Below are positions 7,140-14,252 of a stretch of DNA of 16,652 nucleotides, in pieces (position 1 is the first letter of the stretch; every line of letters starts with the position of its first letter). Source of the DNA: DASSKW01 sp035690065. Its GTDB lineage: Bacteria; Pseudomonadota; Gammaproteobacteria; Natronospirales; REEB76. The notes beneath the pieces are model-generated. The model did no database searches and was not told the DNA's origin. It was given only the letters and a program-made list of their open reading frames with translations. The stretch is taken from the NCBI GenBank assembly GCA_035690065.1, contig DASSKW010000077.1, forward strand, positions 1-16,652, written 5' to 3'. The position numbers were made by a program, and so were the translations under genes.

Positions 7140-7867
7140 CAGAACACCGAAGTGATTTCCAGTTGCCAGTGGCGGGATTTATCACTCGATGGCGTATGCT
7201 GCTTGAGTAGATCGAGAAACTCAATGCGTGGGATATTGACACTGCCGAGCGACTGGAGATGCACGGAGGCAACCTGGCAATCGATCATCCTGTACCCCCA
7301 TGCCTTCAACTGCTTCGTCAGCCAGACCAATGCGAGCTTGGAAGCATCGGTTTGCCGGCTGAACATGGACTCGCCAAAGAACACGTTTCCGATCGCGACA
7401 CCATAAAGCCCGCCCGCGAGATCGTCATCCATCCAGACTTCCACCGAATGAGCATGGCCAAGTCGGTACAGCGTCTCATACGCCGACTGCATCTCCGGTG
7501 TGATCCAGGTGCCGACCTCGGATTGGTTTTGACGTGGATCCGCACAGGCTTGCATCACTTTGCGGAATACCCGGTCCAGCGTCACTTCATAGTTATCGCG
7601 GCGCAGCGTCTTGCGCAGCGAATGACTGATATGCAGAGCATCTGGAAATAAAACTGCACGTGGATCAGGGCACCACCACAGGATCGGTTGTCCCGTGCTG
7701 TACCAGGGAAATATCCCATGCCGATAGGCATACAGCAATCGTGTCGGCGACAGATCACCGCCAGCTGCCAGCAACCCGTCCGGTTCGTGCAGCGCACTGC
7801 ATGGGTCCGGGAATGCTTCGGGCGGATCGTCGGGCTGGATCCATGCGAGTTGTGGTACGCCGCTCAT
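7139..7867 (-). CDS. aat: Leucyl/phenylalanyl-tRNA--protein transferase (Aat)
   Basis: Aat adds Leu or Phe from charged tRNA to proteins with N-terminal Arg or Lys, making them substrates for ClpS/ClpAP. The 242-residue product carries the family motifs in order: EPDGLLAAGGDLSP (28-41), YRHGIFPWYS (48-57), PILWWCPDPRAVL (61-73), GTWITPEM (119-126), LGHAHSVEVW (136-145), GGLYGVAIG (152-160), FFGESMFSR (163-171) and MIDCQ (194-198). The ATG at 7867 is preferred over the one at 7882 because AGGTGA lies just before it and the family N-terminus fits. It is the first gene of the leftward group and is divergent from the AhpD-like gene. Confidence 0.96.
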   Translation of the reverse strand: MSGVPQLAWIQPDDPPEAFPDPCSALHEPDGLLAAGGDLSPTRLLYAYRHGIFPWYSTGQPILWWCPDPRAVLFPDALHISHSLRKTLRRDNYEVTLDRVFRKVMQACADPRQNQSEVGTWITPEMQSAYETLYRLGHAHSVEVWMDDDLAGGLYGVAIGNVFFGESMFSRQTDASKLALVWLTKQLKAWGYRMIDCQVASVHLQSLGSVNIPRIEFLDLLKQHTPSSDKSRHWQLEITSVF

Positions 7868-7892
7868 GCTCACCTGTTGCATGCGAAGAGAG

Positions 7893-7902
7893 TAAAATTG
7901 TA
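7893..7902. promoter_or_regulatory. Overlapping divergent -10 elements for aat and the AhpD-like gene
   Basis: The forward strand has TAAAAT at 7893-7898 and the reverse strand has TACAAT at 7902-7897. Each matches the -10 consensus at five of six positions, and they overlap by two bases. Both would give leaders of about 25 bases, enough to include the visible ribosome binding sites. Neither has a good -35, so this rests mainly on the -10s and the 62-base divergent gap. Confidence 0.35.
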
Positions 7903-7929
7903 GGCCATCCTTGCGATTTTGGAGCAGAT

Positions 7930-8391
7930 ATGCAAACTCGACTCAATTTCACCCAAGCTTCGCCTGAAGCATATAAAGTCATGGCCAACCTGGAAGCGCA
8001 GGTAAGGCAGAGTGGACTGGCCACATCGCTTCTGGAACTGGTAAGGATGCGTGCCTCCCAGATCAACGGCTGTGCTTACTGCCTGGATATGCACAGCAAG
8101 GATGCGCGCGCTGCGGGCGAGACAGAACAGCGTCTGTATGCGCTCAGTGCCTGGCGTGAGACACCATTCTTCGATGCGCGTGAACGTGCCGCACTGGAAT
8201 GGACAGAAGCGGTGACCTTGATCGCGGATCAGCATGTGCCGGATGAGATTTACGAACGGGTGCGTAGAGAATTCAGTGAACAGGAGCTGGTTAATCTCAC
8301 GCTGGCGGTAATTGCAATCAATAGCTGGAACCGGATGGCGATCAGTTTCCGCTCACAAGCAGGAACCTATAAGCCGGAACTGGCAAAATAG
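7930..8391 (+). CDS. AhpD-like / carboxymuconolactone decarboxylase family protein
   Basis: The 153-residue, all-helical product has the AhpD-type redox motif: ELVRMRASQINGCAYCLDMH gives the C48-x2-C51-x3-H55 pattern. In AhpD these cysteines act in peroxide reduction. The following DARAAGETEQRLYALSAWRE and the RAALEWTEAVT helix fit the carboxymuconolactone decarboxylase domain (PF02627). A peroxidase or other thiol-redox role is therefore likely, but the substrate is unknown. The start at 7930 is chosen because GGAG lies five bases upstream and the domain begins soon after; a longer frame from 7660 runs antisense through aat. The gene ends nine bases from the convergent DUF482 gene. Confidence 0.88.
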   Translation: MQTRLNFTQASPEAYKVMANLEAQVRQSGLATSLLELVRMRASQINGCAYCLDMHSKDARAAGETEQRLYALSAWRETPFFDARERAALEWTEAVTLIADQHVPDEIYERVRREFSEQELVNLTLAVIAINSWNRMAISFRSQAGTYKPELAK

Positions 8392-8400
8392 TAAACATCA

Positions 8401-9540
8401 CTATCTCTGCTGACTGTGAAACGGCAGGTGCTGTCTTGCATCCTGGAGGTACATATCTACCATGCTGGTTTCCCGGCTCAAGAAGTCTGCAATCGCCTCC
8501 CGGAAACGGCTGTCTGCGATCCAGTGGGCCGACCAGGTGACAATAGGCTCAAAACCACGTGCAAGCTTGTGTTCGCCCTGGGTGCCGGGATTGAATGTCT
8601 CCAATCCATTGGCCAGACAATATTCGATACCCTGGTAGTAGCAGGTCTCGAAATGCAGGCTGTGAAACTCCGGGCCGCAACCCCAGTGTCGGCCAAACAG
8701 GGTATTCCGGTTGCGGAAGCAGATGGCTGCAGCGACGGCATCCTGCCGCTGCCATGCCATGATTACCAGCAGGGAGCCCGGTAGTGTGCGTGTGATCTCG
8801 CTGAAGAATGCACGTGTCAGATACGGGGTACGACCACGCCTGAGGTAAGTATTGGCATAGAAGCCATATACGACATCAAGCAGCGAACTATCCAGTTCAC
8901 TGCCTTTGAGGGCAGAGAAGCCGATACCGGCTTCATGGATACGCCGACGCTCACGGTGTACTTTCTTGCGTTTCCCGGCCTTGAAGGTTGTCAGCCAGTC
9001 TTCAAAATCAGTATGCCCGCGGTTATGCCAGTGATATTGGCAGTCCTTGCGGAGCATAAACCCCTGCTGTGTCCAGTGATGCAATTCTTGTTCCTGCGGA
9101 AACAGGCAATGTACAGAAGAAGAGTGTGATGCTTCCGCAAGTTTGATGCAGAAACCGGTCAACGCCTGAGTGACTGCATCGCGTCCCGCCTGCGTATCGA
9201 CGAGCAAGCGCTGGCCGGGCACCGGCGAGAACGGGACTGCACTGGCGAGTTTTGGGTAGTAGGGCAGGCCGGCGCGTTGCCAGGCATCGGCCCAGGCCCA
9301 ATCGAAGACGTACTCACCCAGGGAATGCGATTTGAGATACAGCGGCAAGGCGCCGATCAGGTGCCCGCTTGCATCGGTACAAGTGAGGTGCTGTGGCTGC
9401 CAGCCGCTGGCGGCGCAGGCACTGCCGCTGTGTTCGAGCGCAGCGAGAAACTCGTGGCGCAAAAACGGGTCGTCACCGGCGAGGCGGTTCCATTCGCCGG
9501 CGTTGACGTCATCGATGGTCTGATGGACCTGGACTTTCAC
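8401..9540 (-). CDS. FemAB-like / DUF482 GNAT-fold acyltransferase
   Basis: The 379-residue product matches the FemAB-like DUF482 family (PF04339, COG3146), predicted N-acyltransferases sometimes annotated as peptidoglycan-biosynthesis-like proteins. Their substrate is not established. Family features visible are NRLAGDDPFLRHEFLAALE (18-36), YVFDWAWADAWQRAGLPYYPKL (77-98), AVPFSPVPGQRLL (101-113), KAGKRKKVHRERRRI (187-201), LFGRHWGC (281-288), LHFETCYYQGIEYCL (295-309) and FNPGTQGEHKLARGFEP (316-332). There is no signal peptide or membrane segment, so it is cytoplasmic. The start is GTG at 9540. No Shine-Dalgarno is visible, and a perfect TATAAT lies just upstream. It follows trxB after 33 bases and may also be read from the trxB promoter. 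Confidence 0.88.
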   Translation of the reverse strand: MKVQVHQTIDDVNAGEWNRLAGDDPFLRHEFLAALEHSGSACAASGWQPQHLTCTDASGHLIGALPLYLKSHSLGEYVFDWAWADAWQRAGLPYYPKLASAVPFSPVPGQRLLVDTQAGRDAVTQALTGFCIKLAEASHSSSVHCLFPQEQELHHWTQQGFMLRKDCQYHWHNRGHTDFEDWLTTFKAGKRKKVHRERRRIHEAGIGFSALKGSELDSSLLDVVYGFYANTYLRRGRTPYLTRAFFSEITRTLPGSLLVIMAWQRQDAVAAAICFRNRNTLFGRHWGCGPEFHSLHFETCYYQGIEYCLANGLETFNPGTQGEHKLARGFEPIVTWSAHWIADSRFREAIADFLSRETSMVDMYLQDARQHLPFHSQQR

Positions 9541-9550
9541 TGTGTCCAGG

Positions 9551-9556
9551 ATTATA
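9551..9556 (-). promoter_or_regulatory. Perfect -10 hexamer before the DUF482 gene
   Basis: TATAAT on the reverse strand lies in the 33-base trxB-DUF482 gap. It ends ten bases before the GTG start, so a transcript from it would have a leader of only about four bases. The hexamer 17 bases upstream (TCCTGA) is a poor -35. A perfect -10 can also occur by chance. Confidence 0.3.
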
Positions 9557-9573
9557 GGGGTGTCTTTGTCGAT

Positions 9574-10536
9574 TCAGGACTTGCGCGCGAGAGTATCAAG
9601 ATATTTTTCCGCGTCCAGTGCCGCCATGCAGCCGGTGCCGGCGGAGGTGATGGCCTGGCGGTACACTTGATCCATCACATCGCCAGCGGCGAACACGCCC
9701 GGGATGCTGGTGGCGGTGGCATTGCCACTGACACCGCTTTGCACGGTGATGTACCCGTTCTTCATCTCAAGCTGCTCTGTGAACAACTGGGTATTCGGCG
9801 AATGGCCGATGGCGATGAATACACCTTTGGGCTTGAGTTCCTGCGCCTGTTCCGGATGCGTGACACTACGCACGCGGATACCGGTCACACCGGAGTCGTC
9901 GCCCAGCACTTCATCGAGAGTGTGATTCCAGAGAATTTCCACATTGCCGTGTTTCGATTTTTCGATCAGCTCGTTGGCCAGGATCTTCTCGGCACGGAAG
10001 TTGTCGCGGCGATGGACTACAGATACTTTTGAGGCAATATTCGCCAGGTACAGTGCTTCTTCCACGGCGGTATTGCCGCCGCCGATCACGGCTACATGCT
10101 CGCCTTTGTAGAAAAATCCATCGCAAGTTGCGCAAGCGGAAACGCCGCGACCCTTGAACGCTTCCTCGGATGGCAAACCCAGATATTTGGCGGTGGCGCC
10201 GGTGGCGATGATGAGTGCATCGCAGGTGTATTCACCGCTGTCGCCGGTCAGCCGGAACGGACGTTCCTTCAGATCGGCGGTGTGGATGTGATCAAACACC
10301 ACCTCGGTCTTGAAACGCTCGGCGTGTTTGAGCATGCGCTCCATGAGTGCCGGGCCCATCAACCCTTCGACATCGCCAGGCCAGTTATCCACTTCCGTCG
10401 TGGTCATTAATTGACCGCCCTGTTCGACACCCGTGATGAGCACGGGTTTGAGATTGGCGCGTGCCGCATACACGGCGGCGGTGTAACCGGCAGGGCCGGA
10501 ACCGAGGATCAAGAGGCGGCAGTGTCTGGTACTCAT
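9574..10536 (-). CDS. trxB: Thioredoxin reductase (NADPH)
   Basis: TrxB uses NADPH and FAD to keep thioredoxin reduced in the cytoplasm. The 320-residue product has the FAD-binding GSGPAGYTAAVYAARA (12-27), the redox centre CATC (C135, C138), the NADPH-binding GGGNTAVEEA (152-161) with HRRDNFRAEKI, and the C-terminal FAD motif GVFAAGDVMDQVYRQAITSAGTG. It closely resembles E. coli TrxB (321 residues). The ATG at 10536 begins MSTRHCRLLILG, as in the family; the frame is open upstream to 10623 but without related sequence. GGAG lies 11 bases upstream. It is divergent from ald and is followed by the DUF482 gene. Confidence 0.98.
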   Translation of the reverse strand: MSTRHCRLLILGSGPAGYTAAVYAARANLKPVLITGVEQGGQLMTTTEVDNWPGDVEGLMGPALMERMLKHAERFKTEVVFDHIHTADLKERPFRLTGDSGEYTCDALIIATGATAKYLGLPSEEAFKGRGVSACATCDGFFYKGEHVAVIGGGNTAVEEALYLANIASKVSVVHRRDNFRAEKILANELIEKSKHGNVEILWNHTLDEVLGDDSGVTGIRVRSVTHPEQAQELKPKGVFIAIGHSPNTQLFTEQLEMKNGYITVQSGVSGNATATSIPGVFAAGDVMDQVYRQAITSAGTGCMAALDAEKYLDTLARKS

Positions 10537-10814
10537 GTATAATTCGTCTCCGGGCCGGCCAATCTGGCGATCAACTCGGCAGTTTTCAAGGCCCTTGAAT
10601 AATGAATCCGGTCGAGGCGGCACCCGCGTGCGTTCTGCGTCGAACGTCTGGTTTCAAGGAGAATTCCCGAGCCCCAGCAAATGGTCCGGCCCCGAGGCAG
10701 GACGCTGATGTCTGGAACGGGCCGCACCAATCCCTGGAGCTTATCCAAGGATACGTGGGGTGGCAGGATTGTTTCATGGTAACCAATATTTCGCGATAGC
10801 GTAAAGGAGCGATC
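10537..10814. other. Divergent trxB-ald intergenic region
   Basis: This 278-base gap must hold the promoters of trxB and ald. Apart from the palindrome at 10585-10599 and the ald ribosome binding site (AAAGGAG, 10802-10808), I see no clear -35/-10 pair. Open frames here (for example a 65-codon forward frame from 10602) have no recognisable content. No lrp-like gene or remnant is visible, although E. coli has lrp between trxB and ftsK. Confidence 0.6.
10585..10599. promoter_or_regulatory. 15-bp near-perfect palindrome in the trxB-ald gap
   Basis: TTCAAGGCCCTTGAA is symmetric except for its central base. It sits about 50 bases before the trxB start in the 278-base divergent gap. A further copy of the half TTTCAAGG lies at 10652-10659. 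The symmetry suggests a dimeric repressor or activator site; which protein would bind it is unknown. Confidence 0.35.
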
Positions 10815-11870
10815 ATGCGCATCGGTATTCCCCGTGAGTTGAAGCCTCTCGAAGGCCGGGTTGGCCTGATACCCGCCGCCGCCGCCGAACTCGTCCGCCA
10901 CGGTCATCAGGTGTTCATCGAAAAAGACGCCGGTGTGAAGAGTGGCTACAGCGACGATAATTTCCGGGCTGTGGGCGTCGAAGTCCTGGCCACAGCAGCA
11001 GCGGTCTTCGAAAAGGCCGAGATGATCGTCAAGGTCAAGGAGCCGATCGAGGCCGACCTCAAGTTGTTGCGCAAGGAACATCTGCTGTTCTGCTATCTGC
11101 ATCTGGCCGCGTTGCCGGAGCTGACCGAACGACTCAAACAGATCGGCCTTACGGCAGTGGCGTTCGAGACCGTGGAAGAAAATGGCCGCCTGCCATTACT
11201 GGCGCCGATGAGCGATATCGCCGGGCGTCTTTCAATTCAGGTGGGTACTACGCTGCTACATCAGCCGCATGGCGGCAAGGGTATCCTGCTGGGCGGTATC
11301 TCAGCGGCCAAGCGCGGTCGTGTGGTAGTGGTCGGAGCCGGTGTAGCCGGTGGTGCGGCAGCACACATGGCGGCCGGTATGGGCGCCGAAGTCACCGTCT
11401 TTGACATCAGCCGCGACAAGATGGAGCAGATGCGGGCGCTGGGCCCCAACGTCACCGCGCTCTATCCACATGCGGCTGACATCGCTGAAGCAGTTAAATA
11501 TGCCGATATCGTGGTCGGCGCGGTCCTGGTGACGGGTGCCAAGGCGCCGCACGTGGTGACAGCCGACATGGTCAAGGCGATGGCCCCCGGCAGCGTGGTG
11601 GCCGATATCTCCGTGGATCAGGGCGGTTGTGTGGAGACCACCAAACCGACCACCTGGGACAATCCGACTTACGTCTGGGAGGGCGTCACCCACTTTACGG
11701 TGACCAACATGCCCGGCGCAGTGCCACGGACTTCGTCTCAGGCCCTCTCAGCGGCGATCACGCCTTACACTCTGAGATTGGCTGCCGGCGGCTGGCGGGA
11801 CTTTGAACCGTTACGGAAGGGGATCAATGTCGAGGGCGGCAAAGTCGTCCATCCGGCGTTGATTAAATAG
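10815..11870 (+). CDS. ald: Alanine dehydrogenase
   Basis: Ald interconverts L-alanine plus NAD+ with pyruvate, ammonia and NADH. The 351-residue product has the N-terminal IGIPRELKPLEGRVGLIP with substrate residue R15, K75 (KVKEP), the catalytic H96 (YLHLA), the Rossmann glycines GAGVAG (174-179) followed by D197 (VFD), which selects NAD over NADP, D268 (SVDQGG) and N298 in TNMPGAVPRTS. It is about 20 residues shorter at the C-terminus than the 371-residue Mycobacterium and Bacillus enzymes, but all active-site residues are present. AAAGGAG precedes the ATG by six bases. Alanine dehydrogenase fits better than transhydrogenase subunit PntA because of the YLHLA and TNMPGAVPRTS motifs and the absence of membrane segments. 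Confidence 0.93.
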   Translation: MRIGIPRELKPLEGRVGLIPAAAAELVRHGHQVFIEKDAGVKSGYSDDNFRAVGVEVLATAAAVFEKAEMIVKVKEPIEADLKLLRKEHLLFCYLHLAALPELTERLKQIGLTAVAFETVEENGRLPLLAPMSDIAGRLSIQVGTTLLHQPHGGKGILLGGISAAKRGRVVVVGAGVAGGAAAHMAAGMGAEVTVFDISRDKMEQMRALGPNVTALYPHAADIAEAVKYADIVVGAVLVTGAKAPHVVTADMVKAMAPGSVVADISVDQGGCVETTKPTTWDNPTYVWEGVTHFTVTNMPGAVPRTSSQALSAAITPYTLRLAAGGWRDFEPLRKGINVEGGKVVHPALIK

Positions 11871-11887
11871 AAAAAACCATATATAAC
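11859..11887 (+). promoter_or_regulatory. Candidate sigma-70 promoter for the ftsK-lolA-rarA run
   Basis: TTGATT (11859-11864) and TATAAC (11882-11887) are separated by exactly 17 bases. They match the -35 and -10 consensus at four and five of six positions. The -35 overlaps the last codons of ald and the -10 lies in a strikingly AT-rich gap. Transcription should start near 11894, giving a leader of about 34 bases to the ftsK GTG. Confidence 0.55.
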
Positions 11888-11889
11888 AT

Positions 11890-11910
11890 AGGAAGTTAGA
11901 TTAACTTCTT
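11890..11910. promoter_or_regulatory. Dyad at the predicted ftsK transcription start
   Basis: GAAGTTA (11892-11898) and TAACTTC (11902-11908) are perfect complements around a three-base GAT. In RNA the stem extends by a G-U and an A-U pair. It begins at about the predicted transcription start. As DNA it is well placed to be an operator, and as RNA it would be a hairpin at the 5' end of the ftsK message. It lacks a T-run, so it is a poor terminator for ald. Confidence 0.45.
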
Positions 11911-11927
11911 AAAGTAAGGCCAAGCTA

Positions 11928-14246
11928 GTGGCGCAGGCGACGCGCAGCGACAAACCCCGGTCCCCCCTGGCCATCCACCTGATGCAGGGGTTGAAGGAAG
12001 CGGCGCTCTGGATTTTCGGAGTGATCGCGGTGCTGGTGTTCGCGTCCCTCGCCACTTACAGCGCTCACGATCCCAGTTTCCTGTATAGCGGTGATGGGGG
12101 TGGCGTCCACAATGCCATCGGCCCGGTCGGTGCCTGGCTGGCCGCCGGGCTGTATTTCCTGTTTGGCTATCCCGCCTATCTGTTCCCTTTCCTGCTGATC
12201 TGGGCCGGTTTCATGGTGTTCATGGCCCGCCGTTCGGCCGATCCGGTCAACAAGTTGCATGTCGCGATGCGTATAGGCGGGCTGATCCTGTGTTTATTGA
12301 CCGCTTCCGGGCTGGCTTCTTTGAACTGGCGGATGACGGGCAGCAGCCTGCCGATTGACGCCGGCGGGATGCTGGGGGATTTTGCCGGCAAGGGACTGGC
12401 CGCCGGCTTGAGTGATCTCGGCGCCACGTTATTGCTGCTGGCTTTGTTTCTGGGGGCGGTCACGATCTTTACCGGATTGTCCTGGATCGCGGTCATGGAT
12501 CGCACCGGCCATTTCACGCTGGTCGCTATCGAGCGGCTGCGCAATCGCTGGGGCTGGCTCAAGGAGACTATCCAGACCCGACGCGCGCGCGAGCAACAGG
12601 TCGAAGTCATCAAGGTGCATACCGAACAGATCAAAAGCCGACCCAAGCCCCGCATCGAACCGGTAGTTAAAGCGGCGCTGCCGAGTCCGCGGGTGGAGCG
12701 CGAACGACAGGTGCCGTTATTTGAACCATCGGCGGATTCCGAGTTGCCGCCATTGTCGTTGCTGGACGATCCGCCGCCCAAAGTGGATGGCTATTCCGAA
12801 GCCGCACTGGAAGCCATCTCACGACGCGTGGAAATCAAGCTCAAGGATTTCGGTGTGGACGTGCAGGTGGTCGCGGTCAATCCGGGCCCGGTGGTGACGC
12901 GTTTCGAGATGCAACCGGCGGCGGGCGTCAAAGTCAGTCAGATTACCAATCTCGCCAAGGACCTGGCGCGCGAACTGTCGGCGATCAGCGTGCGGGTCGT
13001 GGAGGTGATTCCCGGCAAATCTGTGGTGGGTCTCGAGATTCCCAACGAAAGTCGCGAATTGGTAACGCTGGGCGAGATACTGAAGTCCAGCGAATATGAT
13101 GCTTCACGTTCGCCGTTGACACTCGCCCTTGGCAAGGATATCGGCGGCAATCCGATCGTTGCCGATCTGGAACGGATGCCGCACCTGTTGATTGCCGGGA
13201 CTACCGGTTCCGGTAAATCTGTCGCGATAAACGCCATGATACTGAGTCTGTTGTACAAATCGACAGCGACCAAAGTCATCATGATCGATCCGAAGATGCT
13301 CGAACTCTCAGTGTATGAAGGTATTCCGCATCTGCTGGCGCCGGTCGTGACCGACATGAAGGAAGCTGCCAACGCCTTGCGCTGGTGCGTGGCGGAGATG
13401 GAGAAGCGTTACCGACTGATGGCTGCAGTAGGAGTGCGTAACCTCGCTGGCTACAATCGCAAGGTGAAAGATGCCATCGAAGCTGGAAAACCGATCCCCG
13501 ATCCCTTGTTCAAGGCAGACGCGAACGCGCTGAGCGACTCCGAGATGCCGACCCTCAACGTGCTACCCAATATCGTGGTGGTCGTGGACGAACTGGCCGA
13601 CATGATGATGGTGGTCGGCAAGAAGGTTGAAGAATTGATCGCACGACTCGCACAGAAAGCCCGCGCCTCCGGCATCCATCTGATTCTTGCAACGCAACGG
13701 CCTTCCGTAGATGTCATCACTGGCCTGATAAAAGCCAATATTCCGACGCGTATCGCGTTCCAGGTCTCGGCGCGAGTGGACTCACGCACGATCCTCGATC
13801 AGCAAGGTGCGGAATCATTGCTTGGACATGGCGATATGCTGTATCTGCCACCTGGTACGCCGGTGCCGATGCGTATCCATGGTGCGTTCGTCAGCGATCA
13901 GGAAGTCCACAATGTGGTCGCAAGTCTGAAACGTCATGGTCAGCCACGTTATCTGGATGAGATACTGCAGGGCCCCACCGAATCATTGCCTGGTCTCCCG
14001 GGTTTGGGCGAGTATGGAGAGGAGGGGGCCAGTGAAGCAGACCCGCTTTACGATCAGGCGGTACGTATCGTCACCGAGACCCGTCGCGCTTCCATCTCGG
14101 GGGTGCAGCGGCGACTCAAGATCGGCTACAACCGTGCGGCACGCATGATCGAAGAGATGGAAGCGGTCGGTATCGTAGGGCCATTGCAGTCCAACGGCTC
14201 GCGGGAGGTGCTGGCAGCGCCGCCGCCGCCGGATCATGAGGAGTAA
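11928..14246 (+). CDS. ftsK: DNA translocase FtsK
   Basis: FtsK is anchored at the division septum and pumps DNA to finish chromosome segregation and activate XerCD recombination at dif. The 772-residue product has an N-terminal domain with about four to five membrane segments (about 24-44, 62-80, 82-100, 115-132, 162-190) and a short, charged and proline-rich linker (about 210-285). The motor has Walker A GTTGSGKS (424-431) and Walker B VVVDELAD (551-558), with LATQRPSVDVITG. A winged-helix gamma domain (about 700-757, RRASISGVQRRLKIGYNRAARMIEEME) reads the polar KOPS sequences. The linker is far shorter than the roughly 600 residues in E. coli, which is common outside the enterics. The start is GTG at 11928 with AAGG eight bases upstream. 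Confidence 0.97.
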   Translation: MAQATRSDKPRSPLAIHLMQGLKEAALWIFGVIAVLVFASLATYSAHDPSFLYSGDGGGVHNAIGPVGAWLAAGLYFLFGYPAYLFPFLLIWAGFMVFMARRSADPVNKLHVAMRIGGLILCLLTASGLASLNWRMTGSSLPIDAGGMLGDFAGKGLAAGLSDLGATLLLLALFLGAVTIFTGLSWIAVMDRTGHFTLVAIERLRNRWGWLKETIQTRRAREQQVEVIKVHTEQIKSRPKPRIEPVVKAALPSPRVERERQVPLFEPSADSELPPLSLLDDPPPKVDGYSEAALEAISRRVEIKLKDFGVDVQVVAVNPGPVVTRFEMQPAAGVKVSQITNLAKDLARELSAISVRVVEVIPGKSVVGLEIPNESRELVTLGEILKSSEYDASRSPLTLALGKDIGGNPIVADLERMPHLLIAGTTGSGKSVAINAMILSLLYKSTATKVIMIDPKMLELSVYEGIPHLLAPVVTDMKEAANALRWCVAEMEKRYRLMAAVGVRNLAGYNRKVKDAIEAGKPIPDPLFKADANALSDSEMPTLNVLPNIVVVVDELADMMMVVGKKVEELIARLAQKARASGIHLILATQRPSVDVITGLIKANIPTRIAFQVSARVDSRTILDQQGAESLLGHGDMLYLPPGTPVPMRIHGAFVSDQEVHNVVASLKRHGQPRYLDEILQGPTESLPGLPGLGEYGEEGASEADPLYDQAVRIVTETRRASISGVQRRLKIGYNRAARMIEEMEAVGIVGPLQSNGSREVLAAPPPPDHEE

Positions 14247-14252
14247 TCGCAC

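Noticed and set aside
7660..7929. N-terminal extension of the AhpD-like protein
   Set aside because: The 90 extra codons run antisense through aat and carry no domain; the ATG at 7930 has a proper ribosome binding site.
9277..10032. A 251-codon forward open frame across the DUF482 and trxB genes
   Set aside because: It is antisense to conserved motifs of both genes and has no family features; such frames are common opposite GC-rich coding DNA.
10533..11102. A 189-codon reverse open frame from the start of ald across the trxB-ald gap
   Set aside because: It is antisense to the conserved N-terminus of Ald and no motif was recognised; the gap is better explained as a divergent promoter region.
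11890..11910. Intrinsic terminator of ald
   Set aside because: The stem is AT-rich with no T-run and lies at the predicted ftsK start site; operator or leader hairpin fits better.
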